DNA of 64,000 nucleotides, from positions 3,293,404 through 3,357,403 of the forward strand of contig CAJFCJ010000007.1 in NCBI GenBank assembly GCA_904063045.1. The letters run 5' to 3'. The stretch comes from Dimorphilus gyrociliatus (Eukaryota > Annelida > Polychaeta > Dinophilidae). The position numbers were made by a program, and so were the translations under genes. Positions 1-12,430 of the stretch are shown piece by piece. Under the pieces are notes generated by a model. It searched no databases. It saw only the letters and a list, made by a program, of their open reading frames with translations, and was not told the DNA's origin. Positions within the stretch are counted from its first letter, which is position 1. Every line of letters starts with the position of its first letter.

Positions 1-772
1 ACACAATTCTCCCTTGCAATCAAGATTTGTATTTATACAAGCGTTACTACTGTTTGGGTTGTTGTAGAAACATTTGTAAGAGAGTAAACTAATAAATAAC
101 ATAGACGAATTTCGAATCTTGAATGATAGAACTGGAAGTTTCTCAATCCTTACAATATATCCAAGCTCACTTTCACTGTTCGAGGATGTATCGCATAAAC
201 AAGGATTCATTGGATCTTGTCCTAAGCACATATCTTTTGTATCACGACCCCACTCCCAATTCTCTTTCGTCTCGCCGAAAATACTGTCTTTGTAAGTCCA
301 CATTAAATTATTTCTTATCTTGTGACCAGCTGAGCAGCTCAGAGTTATGTGAAGCTCACAGTAAAAAGAGTCACGAGTAAACAAACTGTATGAAGAAGAA
401 TTTGTCTAAAATTTAACTCTTAAATTAAACTTCTACTTACTGTACAGCTCGCCAGTCTCCATGATAAACCACATCGTGTGTACAAAATTCACCTGAACAA
501 ACGCCCGTTCCTAAACTTGCACTAAAAGTATACCTTTCTGCGTTATTTACACTATCGCAGAATCCCTCCAAACGATAGCCCTTATAAGTTTGATTGAAAC
601 CTATCTGTGCGTTTGTATGTTCACATAGTTCGACCACTCCTGTAAAAAATAAAGTTGTTTTCGACAAGTTTGATAAAATAATTGAATAAAAATTCATGTT
701 TTTACCACAGTAAACACATTTGAAACTTAGAAGAGAAAGAAAAATAAACTTGAAGCTAAACATAGCATTCAT
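1..772 (-). CDS. Secreted cysteine-rich protein, 5' part (partial, runs off the left edge)
   Basis: I do not recognise this protein. Three exons join in frame: 772-706, 639-441 and 385 to the window edge, with donors GTAAAA and GTAAGT and acceptors ending ACAG and CAG. The first 22 codons are a hydrophobic leader ending near SFKCVYC, which reads as a signal peptide. The mature part has about a dozen cysteines (for example LCEH, CSGEFC, LSCSAGH, PCLCD, CKGELC), so it is probably an extracellular disulfide-bonded protein. The LSCSAGHKI stretch faintly recalls SUEL-type lectin domains, but this is too weak for a name. The 3' end lies outside the window. A donor-like GTAAGG inside the third exon is not used here, because splicing there would quickly give a stop. 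Confidence 0.6.
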
Positions 773-1079
773 CTATTAAGCTCCAACAGATGAGTGAACC
801 ATGAAAAACTTTTCTATGCAATGAATTAATAATGAGTATGTGACTCTCTCCAATAATCAATTATCAATGATAAATATAAATCTACTACTCTATAGAAAAA
901 GAATCTCTTTCTCTCAAGGCTTCATTTATTGAAGATAGCTTGTAATCAGTAAAATTTCTAATTTTCTTGCTTTAGAATTTTTTGTATTCTTACAAAGAAA
1001 ATAATAAATAATATTTTATAAATATTTATTAAAATTTAGAAAATATAAAGGTCTCTTTTCAATTCTATTGCTTTGTATT

Positions 1080-1120
<41 letters not shown>

Positions 1121-3130
1121 TCCAATGGAAGAGCAGTGATCATTGAAATTAACTGCTTATTGATCCTAATTTACAAATACATCAAATATGTTGATTCCTT
1201 TGTGAGTATGAGCATATTATTGGAGAAGTGTTCTACATTCTCTTTGTTCGCTATAAGTAAAAATACGATAAAGTGATATATTAAACCGTGTTATAAACGT
1301 TTTCTAATCAGACTAAAGACTAAAGAGCATATCTGATACAAAAAAAACCAGAAAGGGAATAGAAATTAATAAGGATTACACTTTAAGTCCTTCGAATTTT
1401 TTCCTCATTAATTATTAACCGAGATGATAAATGCATAGAAAAAGACAAATAAATTCAATCTGTATTTGCTACAAGTATATAAAATAAACATATGAAATGA
1501 TAGAAATGATGATCATCCTTTGTCTGAAAATGATCATGTAAGTCAGCAAACTGTAAAAGATCTTACATTACAATCAAAACTTCTTATAGTTTATAGAAAA
1601 AACATTTATAATAGTTTTGATTATTGGTCTCGTATCTAGTGTATTTTTATACTTTTATTGAACAGTCCTATATCATTTAACATGTTCAAAAAGAATTCAA
1701 TTCGCCAAAAAAATATTCCAGACTATAATTAGCTCAATCACCTCATCCTTCTTTTATTTACCCTACTATTTATTATGTCTTACATTTTTATCGTTTTCTT
1801 TTGTCTCTCTTTTTCTTCATCACCGACTTTCAATAATTCTTATTGGTAAGTATAGAACAGAAAGAATCGATCATTTTCGTTCTAGCTCATACTTTTTCAC
1901 CTAGAAAAAACAAGTTACAATGGCTTTCTATAAATAAACTTGTGGGACAGCAATTTATTAATTGTTCATAAAGATTTTACCAAAAGTGAATGATATCATC
2001 CATATTTGATAATTGATATGAAAACGATAACTTTTAATGGGTATTATAATCAGAACAATAGCACAAATATTCGATTAATACAAAGACGTCTTTACAAAAA
2101 AATAAGTTTTAGAAATTCTAATAATTAATTGCATTTCGTATAAAATATCATTACCTGCTTTACATATCAAAACTATTATAGTATAATAGACTTTCTGGAA
2201 ATTTTTCATATTTTATTCTTCTAAACTTTTCTTCTGACACCTTTCTTCCTCGTGATAGCTATGTCTTATAGTGCTGGTGGAAATGCATTAGCAAAGTATA
2301 TATATCTTGCTTAATCAATATGAAGTTTGTTCGCTCTAAATAGTTTGCGCTTTAATGACAGTAATTTTCGATGTATATGAAAAAGAAGAAAACAGCATTA
2401 CTTCAATAATCGTTTAAGTGATTATTGCCCTTTGGCTGTGAGAGATAACTTGAACAGTTTTTTTCAAGGCATAATAGATGCTCTATAACAAATAGGTGTA
2501 ATGTTTAATTCTCATCGAATATTGCTCTGCTTCTTTTTGACATTTGAGATAATAAATCTGCAAATAATCGTGTATCATTAAAATATTTTTAAATTGATTT
2601 TAATCCTCATATTTATACTTGTTTATACCTTCAGCCGATCAATCTTTTATAAACTTTTCCCAGAATTTTATTCTTCTATTAATAAATTATTAAAATTTTA
2701 TATATTTCTTAAGATTTTCTAAAATTATCCAGATTATCGATATTTTTCTTTCTATATCGAGAATATATAAAAAATTCATCTCACTTAAACTTGGTTATTC
2801 GATAAAATTCGAATGTTCCTTAAAAGTTTGGTTACATTCTATTTGTAATTCTTTTCGTTATCGTTTAAAGCAAAAAAAAATTTAGAAAAAAAAGTAGTAT
2901 GTATTCATATTTCCTTTTGAAATATATATCTATTATTAAAGATTACTAATTCCAATAGTTTAAATTGTTCTGCTTTATTTGTAATATAAGCGGTGGTTTT
3001 ACTCCGTGAAAACTGGTACAGTTGCTTGATATTTTTAAAGGTATATTTTGCATATAATGGCGGAGTATCGAAAATTTGATTTATAAACAATAAAAACATT
3101 CAGTTAAAAGTTTATAAATTTTAGATCATT
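773..3130. other. Intergenic region between two divergent genes
   Basis: About 2.4 kb of AT-rich DNA between the divergent starts of the secreted-protein gene (-) and rotatin (+). Apart from one (AT)n tract I see no gene. The longest ORFs are short, low in complexity and match nothing I know. A 12-codon ATG reading at 2262 followed by GTATAT could be an isolated first exon, but no partner exon was found. Confidence 0.5.
1087..1118. repeat. (AT)16 microsatellite
   Basis: Uninterrupted AT dinucleotide run of 32 bases. Confidence 0.95.
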
Positions 3131-6100
3131 ATGGCGGAAAAAGCTGATCAGGAGCTTGATGTTAAACCCTTAATAAAAAAATTATGTATGTGTGAGATAC
3201 AGCATTATTATTTTATAAAGAGCATGTTTGAACTTGTTTTCAGCTCATAATATTGAAGAAGTTCGGATTAGAGCCTTGCAGAACATCCGAAGCAAACTAG
3301 AATATAAATTATTGTGTGATGCCGATCTCGTTCATGAACAGCAATTATTTGTTGCACTATTAAATTGGTTTAACTATGCTTCTTGTCCTTGTCAGGCCGA
3401 AGTTCTCGATCTCCTTCACCGGCTCACCCTTGTACGTGTTAATAGGAATAAAATAGAGCTATTATTATAAAAATACTCAAATTTATAGCATAATGCAGGG
3501 ACCGAACTCCTCTGCCAAATGGGAGGGATGGAATTTCTCTCCCAACTTCGGTTGAACCTTCCCAGTGAATTGAAAATAAAAACAGACTCAATTCTAGAAC
3601 GGTTACTTCATTTACCCTCGCCTGAATATCAATATCATAAATGCATATTTCAGCCTCAAGAGAAAACCAGTAAAGTCCTATATAGTTGAAAATTATATAA
3701 TTAAACTTCTATTTTCTTTAGAGAAAAAAATCAATCCAAACCTATCAAAAAGCTATTCAACTACTGAACAAAAGACTGACTCTTCTATTCCCCAAACATC
3801 ATCAACAGATAGTACGTATCGATCTCCAAGGTATGGTTATTTCGATAGTATGGTGGACTCAAATAACAGTTCTATTAGAGGTACATTACATTATCAATTT
3901 ATTAAAGCATATATAAATGTATACATATATATATAATACATCTCATTATTCAGAGACACTTAAGTGCTTTAAATTTTTTACCTTCCCATGGCTACGTCTC
4001 TGTAGAATGGATCTTGATGTTCTTGTGAAGAGTGAAAGGTTAGAAATAAGAAATTCCTTAATAGCAATAATAGAAATTGAAATTATTGAATTTGTCTATT
4101 TAGCTCATTAAAGAGTAATGATACAACCACAATTTCGCAAGCTTGTGATCTTCTTTCTCAAGTTATTGTTCATGACTTTCCAGCTGAGATATTTCTCCAG
4201 AGGCCTAGTTATATTCAGGTTTTTTTTCAATTCTTCTAATTCGTTAAAAATCTTTACTATGCTCCGCAAATATTTAATGGATTATTTTATTTAAGACTCT
4301 TACATCACTTTTGGAAAAAACTGACAACTTGGATATTAAAGAAAGGCTTATTTCATCTACTAGATATATAGCTCAGGCAGTTCTCTCTAGAATATTTCAT
4401 TGTCAAGATCCAGCTACATTCTGCACTAAGAACGGTTAATTTTATTGACATATCCATCTCAATATTTAATTTTTTTTATAATTCGCCTCTTTATTTTTTA
4501 GTTTGGGAAAGTAATTCGACAATTCAAACGGAAACATCCGAAAGTGATTCTTTTTCCAGTTCGGAATTAAGGCCATCTGGCGTTACCGGATCGATGAGAC
4601 TTGCTGGAGATGGGGAAGCCGGAGAAGCACTATCAGCCAAGTAACTAATTATTAAATTTTCTAATGTAGGCAATTTTGAACAGTATAACTATTTTTATTA
4701 CATTATTTCAGCTCGTCAAGTGTCTCTTCAAGTACAAGTCGTGGTATTCGTGATCCATCTTTGAGAGAAGATGTTCACATTCTCCACGAGGATATTTCAG
4801 CTTTACAATTTGTCCAAATAACTACACCAAAATACTGCGTAACAGTCTGGAAAGTTTGCGTTCCCATACTTGAACTCTGCGAACCAACTATGTTTGTTGA
4901 ACTAATGCAGCTATTCGACTATGTATATTAATTATATATATAAATTCGTGGAATTCTAATATTTTAGTATTTTCGTTTTGAAAACAGATTTTAAAGATAT
5001 GGTGCGAATCCGTCGATAGAGAAAGTCTTTGGACTGAAAATTGTCATTCCGTTATCGAGATAGTAATATTCTTTTACTTGACAATGCATATATTTGATCG
5101 ATATTTTATAATTTTCTTGTTTGTCAGACTGATCAACTTCTTGAGATTTTGATAAAACTTTCGGAAGTTGTAACGCGTTTGCACGATAGATTAACAGTTA
5201 AATTATCAACTCATCGACTTCAGAAGGAAGATATAATTAATGTCGAACAATCTTTAATTGGTTGTGGTCTTTTACTTTCTAACCTATTGGACCACGCTTT
5301 TACCGAATCTCAAGTAAGTTTTTGGGTAAATACTTGTTTTTATAGAATTATTGATAAAATATTTCTAAAAATAGGCAAAAAAGTGCATTGACGATAGTTG
5401 TATTGAAACTTTGCAACATTTCTATAATGATGAATATCTTTTCTTATCTTTTCCAACTATACGAAAAAGTGTCGGTAAATATTTACAAATTTTAAAACCA
5501 GAAGCCTACAAGGATTTTGAGAGAGCGGAAATTGTTTCTGAAAGTTTGACGAACTGCTGTAAATTTCTTTTAAGTTTTCCCACTCAGAAAGAGGAAAATT
5601 TTTTAGAAATAGCACAGTATGCGGAGAAATCTTTGATCAGCGTCGTATATCATTCTAGCTCTTCCTACATAAGAGGATCTGTACACTTAGCATGTCAAAT
5701 GTATGCTATTTAATACCTGCAACAAATTATTATTATTTTTATAATTACATCTTTGTAATTACCAGAGCGAAAAGAGTATCACCTAATCCAGTAGCAGTAG
5801 AGAAGTCAAAAAACGTCCTACTTTGCCTGTTAGCCCATTCAAATTCTACTGTTCAAAGACTAGCCTATTCGACTTGTTTATCTATTATACGAGACTCATT
5901 AAACGCCGAGAGAGCGTCAAATCCGACTGCTGCATCAGTATTGAATGTAAAATTCATATCAGATGTCGATGTTCTGAGAGAAATTTGCTTGTTCGGGATT
6001 CCGTGTCAGGATAAACAAGTTTGTTTATTTTAGTAAAAAGTTCGATTTATAATCTATCTCTACAATAATATTGCAGATATCGAATGATGCAATATCAATT

Positions 6101-9100
6101 ATCATTCATCTCCTCCAAAGCGAGTTAATGCTACCAGCAAATCAATGGAATCTGCTTGTTCATCAACTCCTACCCATTTTACCAATTATACTAGTACTTT
6201 TATATTATATTGATCTATTAAATTTCATTTAAATTATCTCAACTATTGACAGAGTTATGCAGAAAATTCTACAAGACTTGGAAAAATTATTCTATCTTTT
6301 ATCGAACCAACATTTAGATCAGAACCTTCGATTCCTTCTTTTCAAATACTTCGTTCAACTATAAGGCTATTGTATTCACCTCTAGCAAGGTATTGATGAC
6401 AATCAAATTAACAATAGAATATAAAAAGATTAACTATGCTTCCTCCAGCATACGATCAACAATGATAGGTAGATTGTTGGAAATCGTAAGTAAAGAAAAA
6501 GATAGTTCATTTAAATTCGTTGAATTATCAAATGTTACATCAATGAGCAATCTACTCTTTATTGATGCTCCAAGATCACTATTGACAAAGAATGATGCGG
6601 ATTTTGAGGTATTTATAAAACCTAAATGCTAATTAAATTTTCTAAAAAAAAACCTTGCTAAATTAAATTTGCAGAAAGAAAATCTAATAAAGATTATGGA
6701 GATATTTACGTCAGATAGTACAGATTGGGGTGTAAAAAAGTCAGCTGCAGAGCAGATATCTATTATGCTTGATTGCGTCAAATTGCATGAATACTTCATT
6801 AAACGAGGCAGTTTTGAATTCATCACTGATATAATACACAAAGGCGTCAGAAAATGGGAAGAAAGCAGTAATTATTCTCCTCTTTTGCCATCTTGTATTA
6901 GAATTAGTCGGAGTTTGATAGAAAATAATATTGAATTGAGAAGAAGAATGGCATCTGATGAGTCTTTTACTTATTCTATTGTTCGATGTATGTTCTACTG
7001 TATTAAGTTCTCCGTTAATTAAGCAATATTCTTTCATCGCCAGGCGCTCTATTATATCATAATGAACCACTTATAAAGCCAGATTTATCACAATTGCTCG
7101 CTTTCCTGGTTTTTGATGAAGTTTTCGCAATGCAAATCATGTAAAAGAAATAATTAAAAATTATAGCATTCCTAATTATTTAAATGAACTGTTACGTATT
7201 TTAGTGAGGAAGAAACCAACAATGATAAGACACCTCATAACGTTCTCTCATTGCCATCAATTATTTGCAAAAAGTATAATTTTTTTATCACTATCACTCT
7301 ACCCCTTAATACTAAACCAATTTAATAATTTTCTCTTTTTGCAGATTTCAACTTCCAGTCAGAACTGGGCATCATGCAGTTAAATCCTCTCATAGGATTC
7401 CAGAACCCCCATCAAAGGATTCACTATCATCAGGACAATTATTTTCTTTGTTAAAATTACGATGGAATATCGCTTGGTTTGGAGGCGTTCAGTCTATTAT
7501 AGAGTTACATGAAAAGGATAAGTTAGTTACCGATAAACAATTCAATAGTGACCTTCAACTTACCGACAACGAAGTATTATTTTTAAAATATTGCTACTTA
7601 AAATCAGCTTTAAAGGTAAAATAATAATATAATTTATTAAAATTGTATTGATAATTGCTTAACTATCCTTTAACTAGAATTGTGCTTATGACATATCAAA
7701 CGCCACTTCTCATAGAACGCTTAGTGAAACATTGAAAATTTTGGCTTGTTACATTGTTATTGGAAAGAAATTTGACGCAATCAAAATCTTATGCAACACT
7801 GAATGGACTAATTCTATCGAAAGGTTTCAAATTCTTTTTGTCTAAAATCAAAGTAACAGATTAATTTATAAACTGATTTTATGTCGAAATAGATTCCTTA
7901 CTACAATACCATTATCTGAGGCTGACACTAGGCTATTAAATCATTTATCATCCCTTATCTGTTTGGTTTTGTCGCATGACGATGGGAAAGAGATTGCCTT
8001 ACGTAAATGGTTAATAAAGACTATTCAGGGATCCAACTCCGCCTTTCTGGCTTTGGTTCGACGTAACCATGAAAAGGAACCTAGTCAATTTTGGAGTTTG
8101 CGGAAGTGAGATTTCACTTTTTTTTGTTATCGCATTTGATATTTAACTATTCTATTGTCCTTTAAAGAAAGGTTCGGGGACAGCTAATCGCAATGCTTTG
8201 TAATATTATATCAACACCTCCTTACGACGGGGAAGCAGATGAAAGTATGGTCAGGGGAGTTATTGTAAGACATGTTCTGGATACTCTTCATTTGTCGGCC
8301 CCTTGTGAAAATTTCAACCTCGTTGATATGCAAAATGTATTATGCTGTTTATTACATGTAACTGCTCGATATGGTTGGAGCATGTGCTCTTCTAAAGACG
8401 AAAGTTTGGATCTTTGTCAAACCATTTTGGATAAACTATTACAGGTTGAGTTTATTGGTTTTTAATCAATATATACGCTGATTTACAAATAGAGTTATTA
8501 TAATTAATTTAATAAAATTTATATTCCATAGGTAATTTCATCTATACATGTTGGTCGAGGTGGAATGGGACATATATTTTTAGGTGGAGGAGTTACCAGA
8601 AATGCAGCCATCTGCTTGCGACATCTGGCGGCGGAAATGCATGCTACGCTTAATGTAAATAGCTAACATAATTCCCTTTGATAATACAATTAATAGTGTA
8701 TCTTCTTCAGAGTGAAGATTGGCCGAGACAGTGGTTATTCCCGGATGAAGGGTCGATTCATACTGGAGGTTTATCTTGGTTACTCAATTTATGGAATTAC
8801 CGAGATGTTGAGGTTCGGGCAACGGGTGTTGCGCTAGCTGCTGCCTTAGCCACAACCGAAAGTGGCAGAATAACTTTAACAACGCAATGCCAGCATATCC
8901 CTGGAGGAATTTGGGGAGCGGCTTTTACTTTACTTCTCGAACATAAAGAATGCAGTCTTGTTCGTTCTCAGGCCGCTCTCCTCCTTGTAAACTTAACTTC
9001 ATCACCAATGCCTGGTGGGAAAGGTGATAATATTGCGGATTCTACAGCTTTACAGGGTGTTTGGTTGGGTCCCATTATAAGGAACGAGGAGGAAAATTTA

Positions 9101-11981
9101 TTTGGTCTCGCGGCGTTAGATAAACTACTCCATTACGGTCATTTCTTCTTCGAAATTAGAACTTTAATATCCCACTATTTCTTTCAACCGGCTATTCATC
9201 CCGTTTCTGCTGTTCCCTCATCCCGAACTCAAACATCAGCAGGTTCCTCCAGTGCAGCCACAACTATAACCGAAACAAATAGCTTCCAAAGTTCCACTAT
9301 AAATGACCAGATAGTTTCCACCCCTCAAGACATTCGCCCTATAACTGTCGGGCGATCGGATAGCCTTGAAGATGGAAATGGAACAAGTATGAATCCCCCC
9401 TTCTCTCATAATTTTATTACATATGTAATAGGATTATCTAAAAACCTTTTGTTTTATTATTTTAAGGTCAAGCCTTGCTGGGATTAAACATAACTATGTC
9501 AGAATTTGAGAGCGTGTCAACTCCAAGCCTCGTTTGTGTCGTTTGTAAATTGTTACAAAATCTTGGAGCATTACTCCCTCAGAAGGTTATTTTATCATCA
9601 TTCAAAGATGGAGTTTTTGAGTCCATTATAAAGTATGTAATTAAATAACAATCAATAATCTAATTTCTGACAATTACGCGCTTTTCCTATTGACTAACAG
9701 CCTTATTCTGGATGCTCCATCGTTATTGGAATCTTACGTAAATGATATTAAAAATATTCAAGATCCTAAACAACATTTATTAACCTTAACGGATATTTTG
9801 AAAATGCTACAAAGCATACTAGACTTTTTAAGATTATGTATGAAAAATTCTATTATATTTTGCGCAGGCCTACTAAAAGATACTGATATGCTGAAAAAAC
9901 TTACCGATTTACTAGGATTTACTTGTTTTCGTAAGTAGAATAATATCTTGTTAGATATCTAGACTAGTCAAATAAGAGATTATTTGTTAGCACTTATTAT
10001 TATGTTTGCTTTTTTTATTAGATACAAATATCATACGACGAGAGTGTGAAAAGTTGTGGCAGAGCATTTTTCTCTTTCATACAACTTTAGTACAAGGATT
10101 GGGACAAGACGCACTAATTACTCTAACGCGAGTCTTCATAAATAGATGGGACATTGTCATAGGTAGGTAAAATTAGATAATAGTTCATTGTTCTCCTTAA
10201 AATGGAACTCTAATTAAATCGTCCACCAGGTCGTTGCTTATGTATTCTTCAATTGGATGATTATAATCGGACGAGCTTGTATTACGCGACCTTGACATTT
10301 CTTAGCCAATTATTAAATGAGGAAGCTCAGCTTATTGAAAGAGATGAGAAATATTCGTTTGCTAATTTCTTAGACAAAATTGAAGGTTATTGTTTATTCA
10401 AAGGAGCTTTACGATTTTCAACTGATTTAATGAAATTTTTTCATAAGGTGATGAAAGCAAAGATTTTACTACCAATAAAAGAAATAGCGAACTAATATGC
10501 TCATATCTAATAAAATCTTATGATTTTATTAAGCTCAAATCAACATCAGAATATGCCGAAGAAAAAGGCGCTATAATAAACTGTTTAAAATCATTATTTG
10601 CTGTTAGTTCCATCGCAAGACTAAGTGCATTAGAAGGTCAGCATTCATGAATAATTTGTTTAGAAATCTGTTTATTATCTTAAATTTTTTGCTAATTAGA
10701 TGGGTTCCTCTCAACAATTATAGCACATATTAACTACTTAATTTACAAATTGCAAAGAGATCAATTCCAAAAATCCTCAAAAAAGAAGGAAAGCGTCTAC
10801 ATATTAGAGTTAATTTGGAACGCCGAACTTTTAAGAAATGCCATGTACAAAGAGCCGAAAACCAAAGTAAGCTATATATATATATATATGTATCAAATAA
10901 ACTATGACAATTTTCTAATTCTAAGGAGGTGGCCTGTGACGAAAACTTAGCTCAAATAATACACTCTTGTTGGACGTGGTGCCTAAGCGATTTATCGCTT
11001 TTACAATCTATGTTAGCCTTGTTAAGTACTTTTACAGCAAATTCCGAGAAAGGTTAAATAGGATATGTTTTATTATTTTAAACGCTATTGTAATACCTGA
11101 ATTCTAAATTTTAGCTTCAAGCTCCTTAGCATTTACCATAGCACATGGTGACAGCAAATTTATACAACAACAACACAGTAGTAATTCATTAGTTCACAAT
11201 TTAATTAAACTAACTTCTAGGTAAAGAAAAACTATTTTCTTCTTTATAATTTACTCTTTAATAGTGTTTTTACTATATTTAGAGAAACTTCGAGTGGTAA
11301 TATTGTAACCCTACGCTTGATATTTGGAATTTTAGTCAATATCTCGTTTTCACCGGAATGTAGAGGTATCATATGCAAGGTAATAAATGATATAGAGTTA
11401 ATAATTATACCCTGGTATCAATACGATATTTTTTTTCTTGTACAGAATAATTTTCTTAATGACTGGATTAAAAATTGCAATCCCCGAAAAGCAAATAAAA
11501 GTAAAACTCAGAGAGTACTTGATACATTATGGTTACAACTTATTTTATCATTATCTTTACGAGAGGAAGGCATTCAACAGTTGATTAAGATACCACAATT
11601 TATTCATCTTATCACTGATATAGCTGAGCAGTGCTCTGATTCTAAACAACGTAGTGCTTTAGTTATATTGAGAAATTTGTGTTGCCATAATGCTGTAAAA
11701 CAAATGCTGTTGGGCCAAGGTACTTTATTTTACTTTTAAAATTAATAAATTATACAGAATTTGACTTCCCCTTTTTAGATAGCGTGGTTGCTTTATTTCT
11801 GGCATGCTTGGATTCAGAAAGCCTACGGGATGTAGCTGTTTCGGCTTTGTATGCATTATGTTATAATAATCAAAAGGCCAAAACCAAATTAAAGAAAAAC
11901 GAGGTTTTAGAAAAGCTGAAAGACTTTAACGAATCACACAGAGATGCTTCCAATCTTTTGATTCTTTTAAACGCCGTCTGA
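3131..11981 (+). CDS. rttn: Rotatin, HEAT/ARM-repeat centriole and basal-body protein
   Basis: Rotatin is needed for building full-length centrioles and for ciliary functions including left-right patterning; Drosophila Ana3 is its relative. The call rests on the N-terminus. After exons 3131-3185 and 3244 onward are joined, the protein has the family's opening block: EEVRIRAL, LEYKLLCDADLVHEQQLF, LLNWFNY, EVLDLLHRLT, then the next exon's GTELLCQMGGMEFLSQLR. Human rotatin reads very similarly there. The rest is helical repeat sequence in about 36 small exons separated by 35 introns mostly of 50-100 bp. I estimate roughly 2,100-2,250 residues, close to human rotatin (about 2,200). The ATG at 3131 is the only in-frame Met before the conserved block. 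Seven donors begin GTT (4039, 4219, 4435, 6019, 7824, 8445, 11053). The stop is at 11979-11981. Internal exon borders were not all checked base by base. Confidence 0.93.
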
Positions 11982-12068
11982 CGTACCTGAAGCGCCACCC
12001 TATATTCTCTTTTTTTTTCGCGCTCTGTAGAAAAATAGAACATTTTATTATAATTTTCGTACATTTTT

Positions 12069-12074
12069 AATAAA
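12069..12074 (+). terminator. Poly(A) signal of rotatin
   Basis: AATAAA 88 bases after the rotatin stop, inside the 449-bp gap before the next gene on the same strand. The rest of that gap holds no ORF and presumably carries the promoter and 5' UTR of the next gene. Confidence 0.6.
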
Positions 12075-12430
12075 TCACTTTTCAAGCATATATGACTTTG
12101 TAATTTTTGAAAAAGCAAAAAAAAAAAATATTAATTATTTTCGTAAATTAAGTGCGGAGCGCCAAGCTAACTACTTCAATATGGCGGATTGATTCCATGA
12201 TAAAAGACTTTTCTCGAATTTCTATCCCATTACGTATTCTATTCGTTTTTTTTTAGAAAAAGGTAAAAATATCTTTGAAATAAAACATTTTTTGTTAATA
12301 ATTTTGTTTATGATTTATCATTGGATACCACTTAAAGCCAAGTATCTCCGAAATTCGATCTTGTCGTCCTTTCGAGCACATAATATACTCATCTTTTGTT
12401 GTTATAATCATTTCAGATTTTGAAATCAAG

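Noticed and set aside
2262-2314. ATG frame reading MSYSAGGNALAK followed by a GTATAT donor-like site
   Set aside because: No in-frame partner exon with a good acceptor was found before rotatin; too short to call.
2905-3099. 64-codon minus-strand ORF just upstream of rotatin
   Set aside because: AT-driven composition, no recognised motif, probably chance.
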